DNA of 64,000 bases from Elysia crispata (taxonomy: Eukaryota > Mollusca > Gastropoda > Plakobranchidae), in NCBI GenBank assembly GCA_033675545.1, contig JAWDGP010003786.1, forward strand, positions 517,001 to 581,000, read 5' to 3'. Shown in pieces: positions 1 to 14,117 of the stretch (within the stretch, counting starts at the first letter, position 1; every line of letters begins with the position of its first letter). Under the pieces are notes generated by a model, which worked only from the letters and a program-made list of their open reading frames with translations, had not been told where the DNA came from and made no database searches. Made by a program: the position numbers and the translations under genes.

Positions 1-287
1 TGTTGCGAATGTATGAATGTCTTTTTCCATACCTTAGAAAGAGAGACAAAAACAAAAAGGGGGGGGGGGGGGAGGGGTGGAGGTCTAACTCTATGGATTA
101 AAATGTCCTATCTTGTTTGTAAAGGACAGTGTTGGTCGTTTCTAACGGCCCTACGCTGCTATTTTTCCCCTTCTAAGTAGTATTCATACACATAGGAACT
201 GGCATAGATTTTTTTTGGTTTTATTTTTTTCCCGCTCCTCCAAATCATTTTCAACGTCCAATCCAAAACTTGTGTCTGTGTCGCCAG
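1..287 (+). other. SYTL intron (3' part)
   Basis: Intronic sequence ending in the acceptor TGTCGCCAG. It holds a run of about 16 G, broken once by A, near 60-76. No exon is seen. Confidence 0.7.
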
Positions 288-3860
<3,573 letters not shown>

Positions 3861-6800
3861 TCTGGGGATGCGCGAGATGCCCTAGCCAAGAAGGGCTTGT
3901 TGCCCAGGTGGGGCTGGGGACGTCACTCAAATGAGGGGGGTCAGGAAGGAACATCAGGGAGGGCAGTAGGTACCCAGCTAGTGGGGAAACCCAAACAGGT
4001 TAGGAACGATTTATTGGTTGAAAAAAAAGATAAACATAACGTAAACAGTTTCAGAGAGAGGGATTTATGTGCTCAAAATACAGAGGCCTGGGATTCTTCT
4101 GAGGATGTGGATACCAAAGGAAAATCATTTGGGCTGAAAGCACACCAAAAAGGCAAAACAACCAATGTATCATGTACCAGCACAGCAGAACCATCTTTCT
4201 CATCTTCCTCACCTGTATGCCAGGGATTCAAACTTGGTTCCAAAGAGCACCCTTCTATATACCCCACATTAAAGAATAGTGACACATCTTCTTTACGATC
4301 TAAGGGGCATTTGAAATCGCTGGGGCCAAATTTCAGTGGTAAATCAGATGCATTAGATAATAAGCCAGAACAACCACAACATCCTGGCTATGACAAGGCT
4401 GCTGGAATCAGTTCTGGCCAGGGAGAGATTTCAAAAAATGACGATATCCACAGATCTCATGGCAGCTATGGTTTTTGTAGAGCACAAGACAGACCAACCC
4501 TTTCTTGTGGATTGAAACCATATCACGAGCATTTTGAAGCTTTAGCTGATTCATCGGAGGATCTTTCCTACTTCAAAATTAACAGCAACAACTTGGTCAA
4601 TTTAGATCAAGATGATACAACTGATTCAAAAAAGACTTTCAATAAAACTGAAAAGTGCAAGAAAAAGGAAATGTTTGAGCATGGCACTGGATGTCAAACT
4701 GAAACTGGAGGTATATTTCACGATAAAAAGATGGTTCCTACTGCCAGAAAAGAAACTTCTAAAGAAGCTGGACTCCATGGTGTGTCTTGTGAAACTGGCA
4801 TAAAAAAGTCCACTGTTCGTACATCATCCGCTTTTCCTGAAAAAAGACAAACAGATTATGTCCCAGCACAAAAGATGTGTGTGCATGAATCAAAATCTTA
4901 TACAACTCCAACTTCAGAGAGCTCAACTAATGAAAATGACATTCGTGGGAAATGCGACAATGTTGCTGTGCCGTCAGCCCCTCCATCAGAAGATGTCTCC
5001 GAGGCCTCCTGGTCCACACATCACATTGGCTACCCTCAGATTGGCTTGCCTCCAATCTTGAATTTTCAAAAACAGTCAAATTTTCCTGATGGATTTTCAC
5101 AAATTCCAGAGGTACAACATGGACATTCTATGTTATCACCATGTGGACACCCTGTGCTACAAAATCAGTTATTTCAGGAAACACAAAGAACAGAATATGC
5201 CCAGGATACTCAGAAGCACCTTCCAAGGTTGCCCTCATCAATTGTTAGATTGATAAAAGAAAAACATCAGCACCAATACATGCAACAGCAACAGCAAGAT
5301 CACCCATGTCACCAACCAGCTCAATTTCCAATTCCTGTTACTGCATCAAGCCTTATTGCAGAGGGGCAAGGCCATTTACCACCCCCACTGCATTATACAT
5401 TATCACCACATTGTTTTTCAGTCAAGCAGCAAGAGCCATTTGAAATGGCTTCCACTGCTGTTCAAGCCCAATCTACCTTCTCTTTTAAAAACTCCAACTC
5501 GCATCAAAACCTTGATTCATGTCAAGAAAAATCAATTCGCACTTGGGCTCACATTTCTAATGATCAAGCTATGCAGATTACAGAGGATGAGAAAAATCAA
5601 TCTCTCCCCCCATTCAATTTGGAGCTTAAAAACTCCTCCACATACCAGTCTTGTCCTAAACAAGAAACCCCATCTTCTGACACTCTGGCTGATTTGTCTT
5701 CTTGGAATGCAAGTCTAGGCCAGGTCCCATCCTCCTCAATGGCAATTCACAAGCCATCACCTGGCCTGCCCACAGCAACTTCAATGTCTTCTCGTGGTCT
5801 GAGACCTGACCAACAAGATAGTCAAGACAACCTAAGAAATTATCAGGTTTTATCTTCTGAGATATTTTCAAAACCAGAGCTGACTCTAAATTGGCCTCCT
5901 AACTTAAGTGGAGGTAGTAGAGACCATGATAATGATGTGAAGGAATATAAGGTTCAGGCTCAAGTTTCCCAAGACCATGCAAGGATGCCTATGCCTGACT
6001 CATCATCTCCAACTTCTAGAAGAGTGTGGATGAAGCGGAACACCTCGCAAGCAGGCCTTGAGCAACTCATCATGGATGCTGTTGGCAGAGCAGCTCAAGA
6101 GGCAATTCAATGTGCCAAGCAACCCAAAGATCAACAACCGGCCATCATGAAATCAGTGAGTGCCTCATCCCTCTCAAGCACGGCACAAGAGGAGGAACAC
6201 AGTGCAATTAATGTGCCATCAGTCCTGTCTGAATGGGTGGCAACAGCAGCTTCAATGCTGCCAAGTTTAATTCAGATGGAGGGTTACATTGACTACACAA
6301 TAGATCAACTTGGACATACTTTGTTTTCTGAGATTGAAAATCTAATTATAGCAACCTATGGTGTCCCATCCACTAAGAGTAGGCAAAAGGAAAATAATCC
6401 AACATGCTCATCATACAGAGCTGCAGAGATGGTGTCCTCAGCTGTGGAAGACATTCAATCAGATCATGGTTCCATCATTCAATCTGATATGAATATACAG
6501 AGAAATATTAAGTCTTGCAATCCTAAGAGCTGCTCATCAGAGGAGGAAGTTGGTCATTTGTTTTTGGATACACCCCATGGCAAAATGCCAGTTACGAGTC
6601 CAACTAGTACAGTCCAAAATTTTAAAAATAACCGAGCTCATCTAGACCATACCGGACCACTTCAAGATTCTAAAGAATTGGCACAAACGCACTTTAAAGC
6701 ACGACAAAATTTGGACCAAACAAGTGATCAGTTAAGCTTTTCAAATATTTCCAAAGTGGGCCAAATTGTTCCTGTATTGGACAAATTCCACTTTATTGCT

Positions 6801-9089
6801 CTGAAAAATAAAGAAAATACAGCAGATGATTCTGAATACTGCACTGCAATTACTAAAACCCCACAATTATCAATTGATGGACTTGAGAACAGGCAAGAAG
6901 TTAGAAAAAGTGCTTTCTTGATGCATTCAAGCCCTGCAAAATCATGCTTCCAAGATCAGTCTATAAACCGAACAAGTGGTCTCTCTGAAAGAACAAAAGC
7001 CAAACTAGCAAATCTCAGCTTACAATATCAACAGGATAATTACAGCATACCCAACTCAATTAATGCTTTCAACAATATGGGATATAGCTGCAGTGAAAGC
7101 TTGAGATCTACTTCAGGTAATCAACTAAAAAATAACGTGGATTGTCAAATAAGCTCAAACAAGAATATGCCATCTAGGAAACATGGTCTTGATAATTTGA
7201 TGGGGATGCTGAATGGTGCTGCTAGCTCTGGTTCTAATCCATTTGTGGCAGTGCAATCACAACAGAACAAGCCGAGCAGAGCTCATTCATCAAACACAGA
7301 GTCTCCACCATATTCTGCTCTTTGCAATAAAATTCTTAAAAAGAAAAAAAGTTGCAGCCGTTCTCATTCTATGCATCTAATGACACCAGGAATCTCAAGA
7401 AGCCAGGGCCATGTTGGGCAAAGCTTATACCCTTGTTTAGATACAAGTTCTTTCCATGCTCTCATGCCACACCTAGATACTCGCCGTTTTTGCTCAGTCA
7501 ATGCCAGAAAAAATTTCAATGATGAGGATAATGGAACAACTTCTGAGATACTTTCTTCATTTATTGAAGAAGATGCAGAGGACTCCTCAGAAGATGATAC
7601 CCATCTCAATGAGCAGACATACAGCGCTTTCATAGACAGTTCTGTCTCGTCAGCCCTAACCCAGACCATTCATATCCAAGGAACACATGATGAAGCTCCA
7701 AAAAATATGCCCCAAGCTTGCTTTTACAGTGAACAAAATTCTGGACATTCCAGTTTTCAAAATGAAGGCCATAATGAAGCCCCTTTGCATGTAAATCCTT
7801 TGTCATACGGTCACTGTAAAAAACGACTTATCCAACAAGAGATCAAAGATCTGGAAACTTCTACAATAGAGACAAATGCTGGCAAGGCTTGCTCAGGCTC
7901 ACAACCAGTTCTTGGTACAGCTCCTGTGAAGCCACAACGACCAGCGCCTGTTGTTCCTGAGATTCTAGCTAAGCAGAAAGCTAGTTTGCTTAGCCAAGCC
8001 AACAAGGAAAGTTTGTCACAAGTTACAAAATCAGTAGAATCAGATGCTTTCAAATTACCCCAAGTATTAACAAATTTGAAAACAGTTCCAAAAAGGTCTG
8101 CCCCACCAATTCCTAAAGAACCAGCATCTGTGAGTAAAACACTTGGCCCGCCAAACAAAGGCTTTGTTATGCGCATGACACATGCCTTTGATCAGACAGC
8201 CCAATCAGCATCTTCTTCTCCACCCAGAACTGTTTATAGGCCAGCACCAAAAGCACTTCCACAAATATCCTGGAACAGTCAGTCCCCGAGTTATAAGAAT
8301 CCAAACACCAAGAGAGATGTCCTGCCTCAGCCCTCTAGACCAACTATTGAAGGAAGAAATCCCAGCTTTTGTGGCAGCTATTCAGAGAAGAGAGTGCCAC
8401 TACTAGGACAAGACTCACTTCCAACATCTTCTCGTAACTCAGGCACAGGATCTACATCCGAAGCTCTTAAAAGACAAACTGTGACAAAATCTTCCTTGCA
8501 GATTCCACTTCAACCAGTGATATCTCCCACAGCAAAATCAGAGCTTGCTCAGGCCAAAGGTTTAACTAGAGAAACACAATTAAATAGAGCAGATTTGGGA
8601 TCAAATTTACAAAGCCCTCTAAAGACACCAGCTGATACTAGCAAGCCTACATCAGCACCATCTTTTAAATTGTATTCTGCAACTCCTTTCAAAAGATCAA
8701 ACTTTCCTGACAAAAAACGTCCAGAATTTAAGAAGACTAAGCTGTCTCCAAGTCAATCAAAACCTAGTCCTCAAAATATGTTTAATGACAGCTCCAGACT
8801 TTCTTCACAGTCTCTACATGGTCAACATCAACCATGCAGCAGTTCACAAATAATTACCTGCGGTGGTAATCAGGCTTTGTTGCCGCCAGGAAACATTTCA
8901 ACCCACAAGGGTTATTTACCCTCATTAGCTTCAGTCCAAAATTTTCATGGTGCCACATCTGCAATAAAGCAAGAAAGTAATTTGCCCTCATCATCTTCAA
9001 CCTCCAAAGGTGTTTTACCATCAGAACCCACAAAAAGTCCTAGGTCCAAAAAAGGTAAAAAAATGCAAAGGTTGTGTAAATTTACATGA
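3861..9089 (+). CDS. 1,742-codon in-frame extension after the SYTL stop codon
   Basis: This open frame continues in the same reading frame as the last SYTL exon, directly after TAG 3858-3860, and runs to a TGA at 9087-9089. No in-frame ATG occurs until 4671, so the first 270 codons cannot be reached by a normal start within the exon. They need stop-codon readthrough, a splice event that removes the stop, or an upstream exon. The protein is mostly low complexity, rich in Ser, Gln, Asn, Pro and Lys. It has a short Gln tract (near 5275-5300), two proline-rich blocks resembling SH3 ligands (near 7925-7970 and 8088-8125) and a basic C-terminus (SPRSKKGKKMQRL). One stretch at about 6015-6365 looks more ordered, with predicted helices. 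I recognise no named domain. The absence of stops over 5.2 kb of AT-rich DNA is strong evidence of coding; how it is translated is unknown. Confidence 0.75.
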   Translation, partial: SGDARDALAKKGLLPRWGWGRHSNEGGQEGTSGRAVGTQLVGKPKQVRNDLLVEKKDKHNVNSFRERDLCAQNTEAWDSSEDVDTKGKSFGLKAHQKGKTTNVSCTSTAEPSFSSSSPVCQGFKLGSKEHPSIYPTLKNSDTSSLRSKGHLKSLGPNFSGKSDALDNKPEQPQHPGYDKAAGISSGQGEISKNDDIHRSHGSYGFCRAQDRPTLSCGLKPYHEHFEALADSSEDLSYFKINSNNLVNLDQDDTTDSKKTFNKTEKCKKKEMFEHGTGCQTETGGIFHDKKMVPTARKETSKEAGLHGVSCETGIKKSTVRTSSAFPEKRQTDYVPAQKMCVHESKSYTTPTSESSTNENDIRGKCDNVAVPSAPPSEDVSEASWSTHHIGYPQIGLPPILNFQKQSNFPDGFSQIPEVQHGHSMLSPCGHPVLQNQLFQETQRTEYAQDTQKHLPRLPSSIVRLIKEKHQHQYMQQQQQDHPCHQPAQFPIPVTASSLIAEGQGHLPPPLHYTLSPHCFSVKQQEPFEMASTAVQAQSTFSFKNSNSHQNLDSCQEKSIRTWAHISNDQAMQITEDEKNQSLPPFNLELKNSSTYQSCPKQETPSSDTLADLSSWNASLGQVPSSSMAIHKPSPGLPTATSMSSRGLRPDQQDSQDNLRNYQVLSSEIFSKPELTLNWPPNLSGGSRDHDNDVKEYKVQAQVSQDHARMPMPDSSSPTSRRVWMKRNTSQAGLEQLIMDAVGRAAQEAIQCAKQPKDQQPAIMKSVSASSLSSTAQEEEHSAINVPSVLSEWVATAASMLPSLIQMEGYIDYTIDQLGHTLFSEIENLIIATYGVPSTKSRQKENNPTCSSYRAAEMVSSAVEDIQSDHGSIIQSDMNIQRNIKSCNPKSCSSEEEVGHLFLDTPHGKMPVTSPTSTVQNFKNNRAHLDHTGPLQDSKELAQTHFKARQNLDQTSDQLSFSNISKVGQIVPVLDKFHFIALKNKENTADDSEYCTAITKTPQLSIDGLENRQEVRKSAFLMHSSPAKSCFQDQSINRTSGLSERTKAKLANLSLQYQQDNYSIPNSINAFNNMGYSCSESLRSTSGNQLKNNVDCQISSNKNMPSRKHGLDNLMGMLNGAASSGSNPFVAVQSQQNKPSRAHSSNTESPPYSALCNKILKKKKSCSRSHSMHLMTPGISRSQGHVGQSLYPCLDTSSFHALMPHLDTRRFCSVNARKNFNDEDNGTTSEILSSFIEEDAEDSSEDDTHLNEQTYSAFIDSSVSSALTQTIHIQGTHDEAPKNMPQACFYSEQNSGHSSFQNEGHNEAPLHVNPLSYGHCKKRLIQQEIKDLETSTIETNAGKACSGSQPVLGTAPVKPQRPAPVVPEILAKQKASLLSQANKESLSQVTKSVESDAFKLPQVLTNLKTVPKRSAPPIPKEPASVSKTLGPPNKGFVMRMTHAFDQTAQSASSSPPRTVYRPAPKALPQISWNSQSPSYKNPNTKRDVLPQPSRPTIEGRNPSFCGSYSEKRVPLLGQDSLPTSSRNSGTGSTSEALKRQTVTKSSLQIPLQPVISPTAKSELAQAKGLTRETQLNRADLGSNLQSPLKTPADTSKPTSAPSFKLYSATPFKRSNFPDKKRPEFKKTKLSPSQSKPSPQNMFNDSSRLSSQSLHGQHQPCSSSQIITCGGNQALLPPGNISTHKGYLPSLASVQNFHGATSAIKQESNLPSSSSTSKGVLPSEPTKSPRSKKGKKMQRLCKFT

Positions 9090-12000
9090 GTTCAGGAGTT
9101 TGAAAGGAAAATTGTTGGTTTGAAGACAGACAGGTTTATAAGGTCAGTTTAATAACATATAGAAAATTATTCATGCTGTGTTACAAGCTTAGTTTTTCAC
9201 TAAAACATTGTCAATATCTCTTCAAGTTCAAATACCTATGTTGCATGTTGCATGTTGTATCATTTAACCAACCATGTAAAGTATGCAAATTTTGTAGACA
9301 TGGATTTAACATATTACAACATCAAGTTTATTTGATCTATTCAGCCTGATAATCCTTTCACCCTAACCTTGAAATCTCAAGCATTGATAGACATGTAAAG
9401 CTCTTCTTATCTATGATATAAACATCTTAAGGAGATTTATCGGACATGAAACAATCTGTAAGTGTAACCTAAAAATACAACATGTACTTTTATTTCTTAT
9501 AACCCTTAAAAGTTGAAAAAAAATAATCAAGTCTCAAAGATTCTGTCATTGAATAACCTCTTATAGAGGGCATATTAATTTAATACCCCTATTCTTTTAT
9601 AAATATGACAAGTCCTAAGCAAATCAGAGTGCCTCAGTTGCTAAGGGCTGCTTAACATATGATATGTAAGAGGCAAGGATGAGTTAAGTTTAAACATGTA
9701 CAATATGTGCTTTATATAGCTCTACAATGTAGAATGAACTGTCTTACAGAGTGAGACTGGTTGTTGAGAATACAGTTCTTGAACATGTACAATCTTTTAT
9801 ACCCTTTTCCCCAAGTTTTTTGTTCTCCTTTACAAATTGCTTATGTCTTTTTCATACCCTCTCTTCCCAATTTAATCAATCCTGTAGTGAAACTAATTCA
9901 ACTTGCAGTGTTACCAAAATTCCTGTTTAAAACTCTATTGACTAATGGAATTAGATATGCTTGTTATATCTGTAGCCTGAGACTCGTTGCAATGTCGCAA
10001 TATATTTAACCCCAGATAAATGAAGGCTAGAGTAACTGTGATTTCCTTTCCCTTTCAGTACGTATATACAAGAACTTTTCTGTGAGTTCAGTCATATTTC
10101 TATCTCATCTATTGACCTCTCTTTGCAGAGAATACTCACCGTGTCCAAATATTTTCATCAGATTCTTTCACACACGCACAAAAGTAAACAATTGGATCAT
10201 CACCTGAATATCATAAATTATTAAATAATTATCATAAGTACTATTGTAACAAATGAGAGTTCTACACATGCCACAACTAGATTAGATGATATGTCCTGTA
10301 CCTAGTTGAAGTGCCAGAATGTCTAACTTCAGAGTGTCTTACACCTTTGTTAACTTTTCATTCTTCCAAAACTGTAAACTCGCCTTCCCAATGTATACAT
10401 GTGCCTTAACCAACAAACTTAATTCAACCCAACAAATGAGATTAAAAATGTATATTGTTTGTCTTTTGATCACTCGTAATGAAGTGGATGTCACAAGTTG
10501 CAAATCACTTTGAGAAACAGTTCATTTTTTTTTTTAATTTTACGGAGTTATACATTATCCATTGTGACAAAATTAAGAAAAGCTCTTTGCCCTAATAAAT
10601 AAAAAACTATTTATTGCAAACCGTGGGTACACAACTATAAATCTTTTAATGCATGCTCTTTACCCTCTTTTAATCCATGCCTTGACTTACAAAAAAGTTT
10701 TTTTTTCCTTTTTATTTGCATGTAGTTAAGCCTTAGCTCTAGAACAAAAAAAAGGGGAAAAATCAAACAAACCAATAAATCAATTTGTTTTTGGCTTAGG
10801 TTAGTCACTTAGACTTCAGATTTATGTAAAATGTATAAAGGATGCTTGAGCTCGGCACTTTAAAGAACTTGTATTGTAACTTAATGAATATATGAAACAT
10901 AGCAATAAGAAGCCCAACAGATTTAAGTTGTGATCAGTATGAATTGTGTTCAAATGTTTTAATTTTATACGTATAAAGATTGATGTCTTCAGAGCTGCTG
11001 AGTTGTTTTCTTCTGCTTTCTGTGTGACTTTTTTACAGAATTAATGCTATAGATTATTATGTCAAACTGACATTGTATCTTTCTAGAAGTAGAATGACTG
11101 AAATAGATTGGACAATAAAAATAAATAATTTACCAAATTCAACCTGATGTCTTGATTTATGACTATTGTATTGCTTATATACAATGAGGTGTTTCATTGC
11201 TTTTATTGTTTTCAAAAAGTCTGACAAATTGATAATTGAGTTATTGCCACCCAGGCTATTCCGTTATGATCAAACTAGGGGGTAGTTCTAATATTCACTA
11301 TGTTTAGGCTGAATCAGGGTGCCTAGAGAATACTACAACTTCTGCAAGCTTCTCAATTTCAACTGCAAACTGCAAGAACTATTATTACAAACAAGTAAAC
11401 AAGTAAGAAAAAAAGATTAAAAGGACCACAAGGAAAAGCAAACTAAAATTCCAAAAATTCTTCAAGGAACATCACTTACATAAAGAGAAGAAAAAATCCA
11501 CTTACAATGGAATTTTGGAAAAATCCATCAGCAGTATTTGATTCAATATCAATGCTAGACTCAGAAACAGTAAAAAGACATTTTACTATCAGTTTGGACA
11601 TATTTAAGCTACAAGTGTAATAATATTCAGTACGGCATCACATTTTCCATACTTTAGTTTGCTGTGTCTTGCACAGCCCGACCGAGGCCACCAGAGGTCA
11701 ACCTAAGGTGAACATGGGTTGATGGTAGGTACAGCTTTGAGTGAGGATGCAATATTTTCGCTTCATTTTTTTCTTTTATCTCTTAAGAACAAAATTAAAA
11801 ATGGCTTTTACTTGTAAGAGTAAAATAAAGTAAAAAAAGTCAATTGAATTTTAACGGAAAAACAAAAGTCTAACCAGTTTTTCGCCATTGGATCACAAAT
11901 CAAGATGTTTTTTATGTTGTTTATACACAAACTCCTATTTTTAAAAATAGAAAAAGAAAAAAAAACGCAATGAATTTTTTAAAGTTTGTACATAAGATTT

Positions 12001-13868
12001 ATGATATTTTACATTTTTTTACTTACAATATTTCAAAGCGTTCTTAAAAAGATTGTGGGAATGACAAGTGAATCTGTACAGTCCAATGTTTTCACTACAG
12101 ATTTCAATGTTAAGGTTAAAGTTTTGTTGGCAACAGGTTTGTTGTATAACAATTAAAAGTGTTGTATACCTATACAAATGTCACAGAAGGAAAAAAAAGC
12201 ATATAATATATATGTGTGTGTGTTAGTATGCATCTATCTCATTGTGGATATAATATATTAAAGATTACAGATTAGGTTGGAGAGCAGGTACAACTTTACT
12301 ATAGATCTATTGATACATTTTACATTTAATTTTTTCTTTTAAATCGTTTGAGAATCTGTGCCCTCTGTGCTTTTCTACTGCTGAAATCATCTGGTTACTG
12401 TTTTCCATGACCTGCTCTTCCAACAGGCCTAGTCCTACCCACTATTTTTGCATGCATGTGATGCAGTGTTTCTTTACTAGGTGGTGCTTTGGGATAAAGG
12501 AAATGGACTAGATCTGTTCTTTCCCAATCTGTTTTTATATCATTTTAAACACTTAAATTAGAAAGTTGTGAATTTTTGCATTGAGTGCATAAAATTGCAC
12601 TGCCTTGCGGGAATTCCTAGCCACACAGTTATTTAAAACCTACATGATAATGAGTGATTTAAAAAATCTGTAAATAGATTTGGATTTTACAAAATTAGTT
12701 AACTATTCCTATTATTTTGAGTGGGAACATCTTTGTTTTTTTTCTGTGTACTGAAAACAGGTTGTCTATTACTGCTTGAACTTTTGGTATTGAGCTTGGT
12801 TGCATTGGTCATGTGTACAATGTAAGGAGTAACTGGGGATGTTTTCAGAGTGAGGAGTTTATGAGAATAAAAATCAAGAATAAGTTCTGTCGGGTTATAT
12901 TTGGTGCGTGCGTGTTTACAAAGTCACTTTAAGATTAAGTTATTATCAAAGGCTCCTTTACTTTTATTCTTTTTTTCCTTTTGGTTTCACAAATGTTTCA
13001 GCAAAGACAGCACAGTTCATTCATGCAAAGAGTATGACTTTCAATAGAATAAATGATACAGGGTAATTATAACTTTTGCAGAAGTAGCAAAATTAAACTA
13101 GAAATATATTATTAAAACTTTTTAATGATGTAAAAATTATTTCATGTTAAAGTATTATTTAGGTACCTCCAAATGCTGACTTTTTAAAAAGTATCACACG
13201 AGCCATTTTGTTCTTTTAAACAATCAATACTGAAATATACATTTTATGGTTGAAAGCCATAGATTAAAGGTAGTGGTCTTCACTTTTAATGAAAATTTTA
13301 AAAGTAATGATAGAAACGCCAAATTTTCTCCCTCTTTTAGATCTAATTCTGGAGATGACGAGTACAAGAATTTTGGGAGTACTTGGAAAGGTTCGGAAAA
13401 AGAGTGGTATAAAGCAAATTGAATTTGAGTTTTGTTGCCAATATCTACCCTAGCATGGGCCAGCAAGCATATTGCATTGCAGGTGCCTGTCAAGGCAGCG
13501 ATTTATGGCCGTGGCGGAACTGTCCGTAACTAGGTTTGAGTTTCCTAAGTTTGTTATAGGACAGAGCCGTCCAAGCTCGTCCTTGAGAACTAAAAAGCTG
13601 GAATTTGGGAGAAATTCTATGCCATGTCAGCTCCAGTCATCTAGACTATTTTAAGCTTAGGTCATTTAGATTGAAAAGTGCTTTCTTTTAAAAAAATTTT
13701 TTATGTGCTCCACAAAAATACCCTTGATCGGTTACAATTTTCACATCCACCTCAAGAAAAACTATTTCAATATAGTATTAAAATCTCAAACTTGAAATTT
13801 CTGATTTGCGCCTGATTCACACAGGCTGCCTCACATAAAATCTTTATGAATTAGTAAACAACAATTTC
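9090..13868 (+). other. Probable 3' UTR and flank of the SYTL/extension transcript
   Basis: AT-rich, without a credible reading frame. It has an early AATAAA at 11114-11119 and a (GT)n patch near 12210-12225. Confidence 0.5.
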
Positions 13869-13885
13869 AATAAAGTTTTAATAAA
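13869..13885 (+). terminator. Polyadenylation signals, plus strand (SYTL/extension transcript)
   Basis: Two AATAAA hexamers (13869-13874 and 13880-13885) are followed about 20 bases later by a GT-rich stretch (GGTGTGTGTTCTG), the usual layout of a cleavage and polyadenylation site. An earlier candidate is AATAAA at 11114-11119. If the distal site is used, the 3' UTR after 9089 is about 4.8 kb. Confidence 0.55.
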
Positions 13886-13911
13886 GGAAATCAAATTGGT
13901 GTGTGTTCTGT

Positions 13912-13917
13912 TTTATT
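13912..13917 (-). terminator. Polyadenylation signal for NUP37
   Basis: AATAAA on the minus strand (TTTATT on plus), about 200 bases after the NUP37 stop at 14118. It lies within 50 bases of the plus-strand signals, so the two transcripts end tail to tail and probably overlap by a few bases. Confidence 0.6.
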
Positions 13918-14117
13918 TTTCAATAAAAGCACCTCAATATCAGTGTTATGACACTGGTGAACACAAAATGGATACAATATAATTGCCTCACGTTTTCCTT
14001 TTATAAAAACCTGTTCATCCTCCTTTGCTAAACCTTCTTTCATAATCTCACATCCATATGATTGTCTGTCTGTGCCTGTCTTTTTGTCTCCCGTTTCATT
14101 TTCCTTCACCTTTCTTT

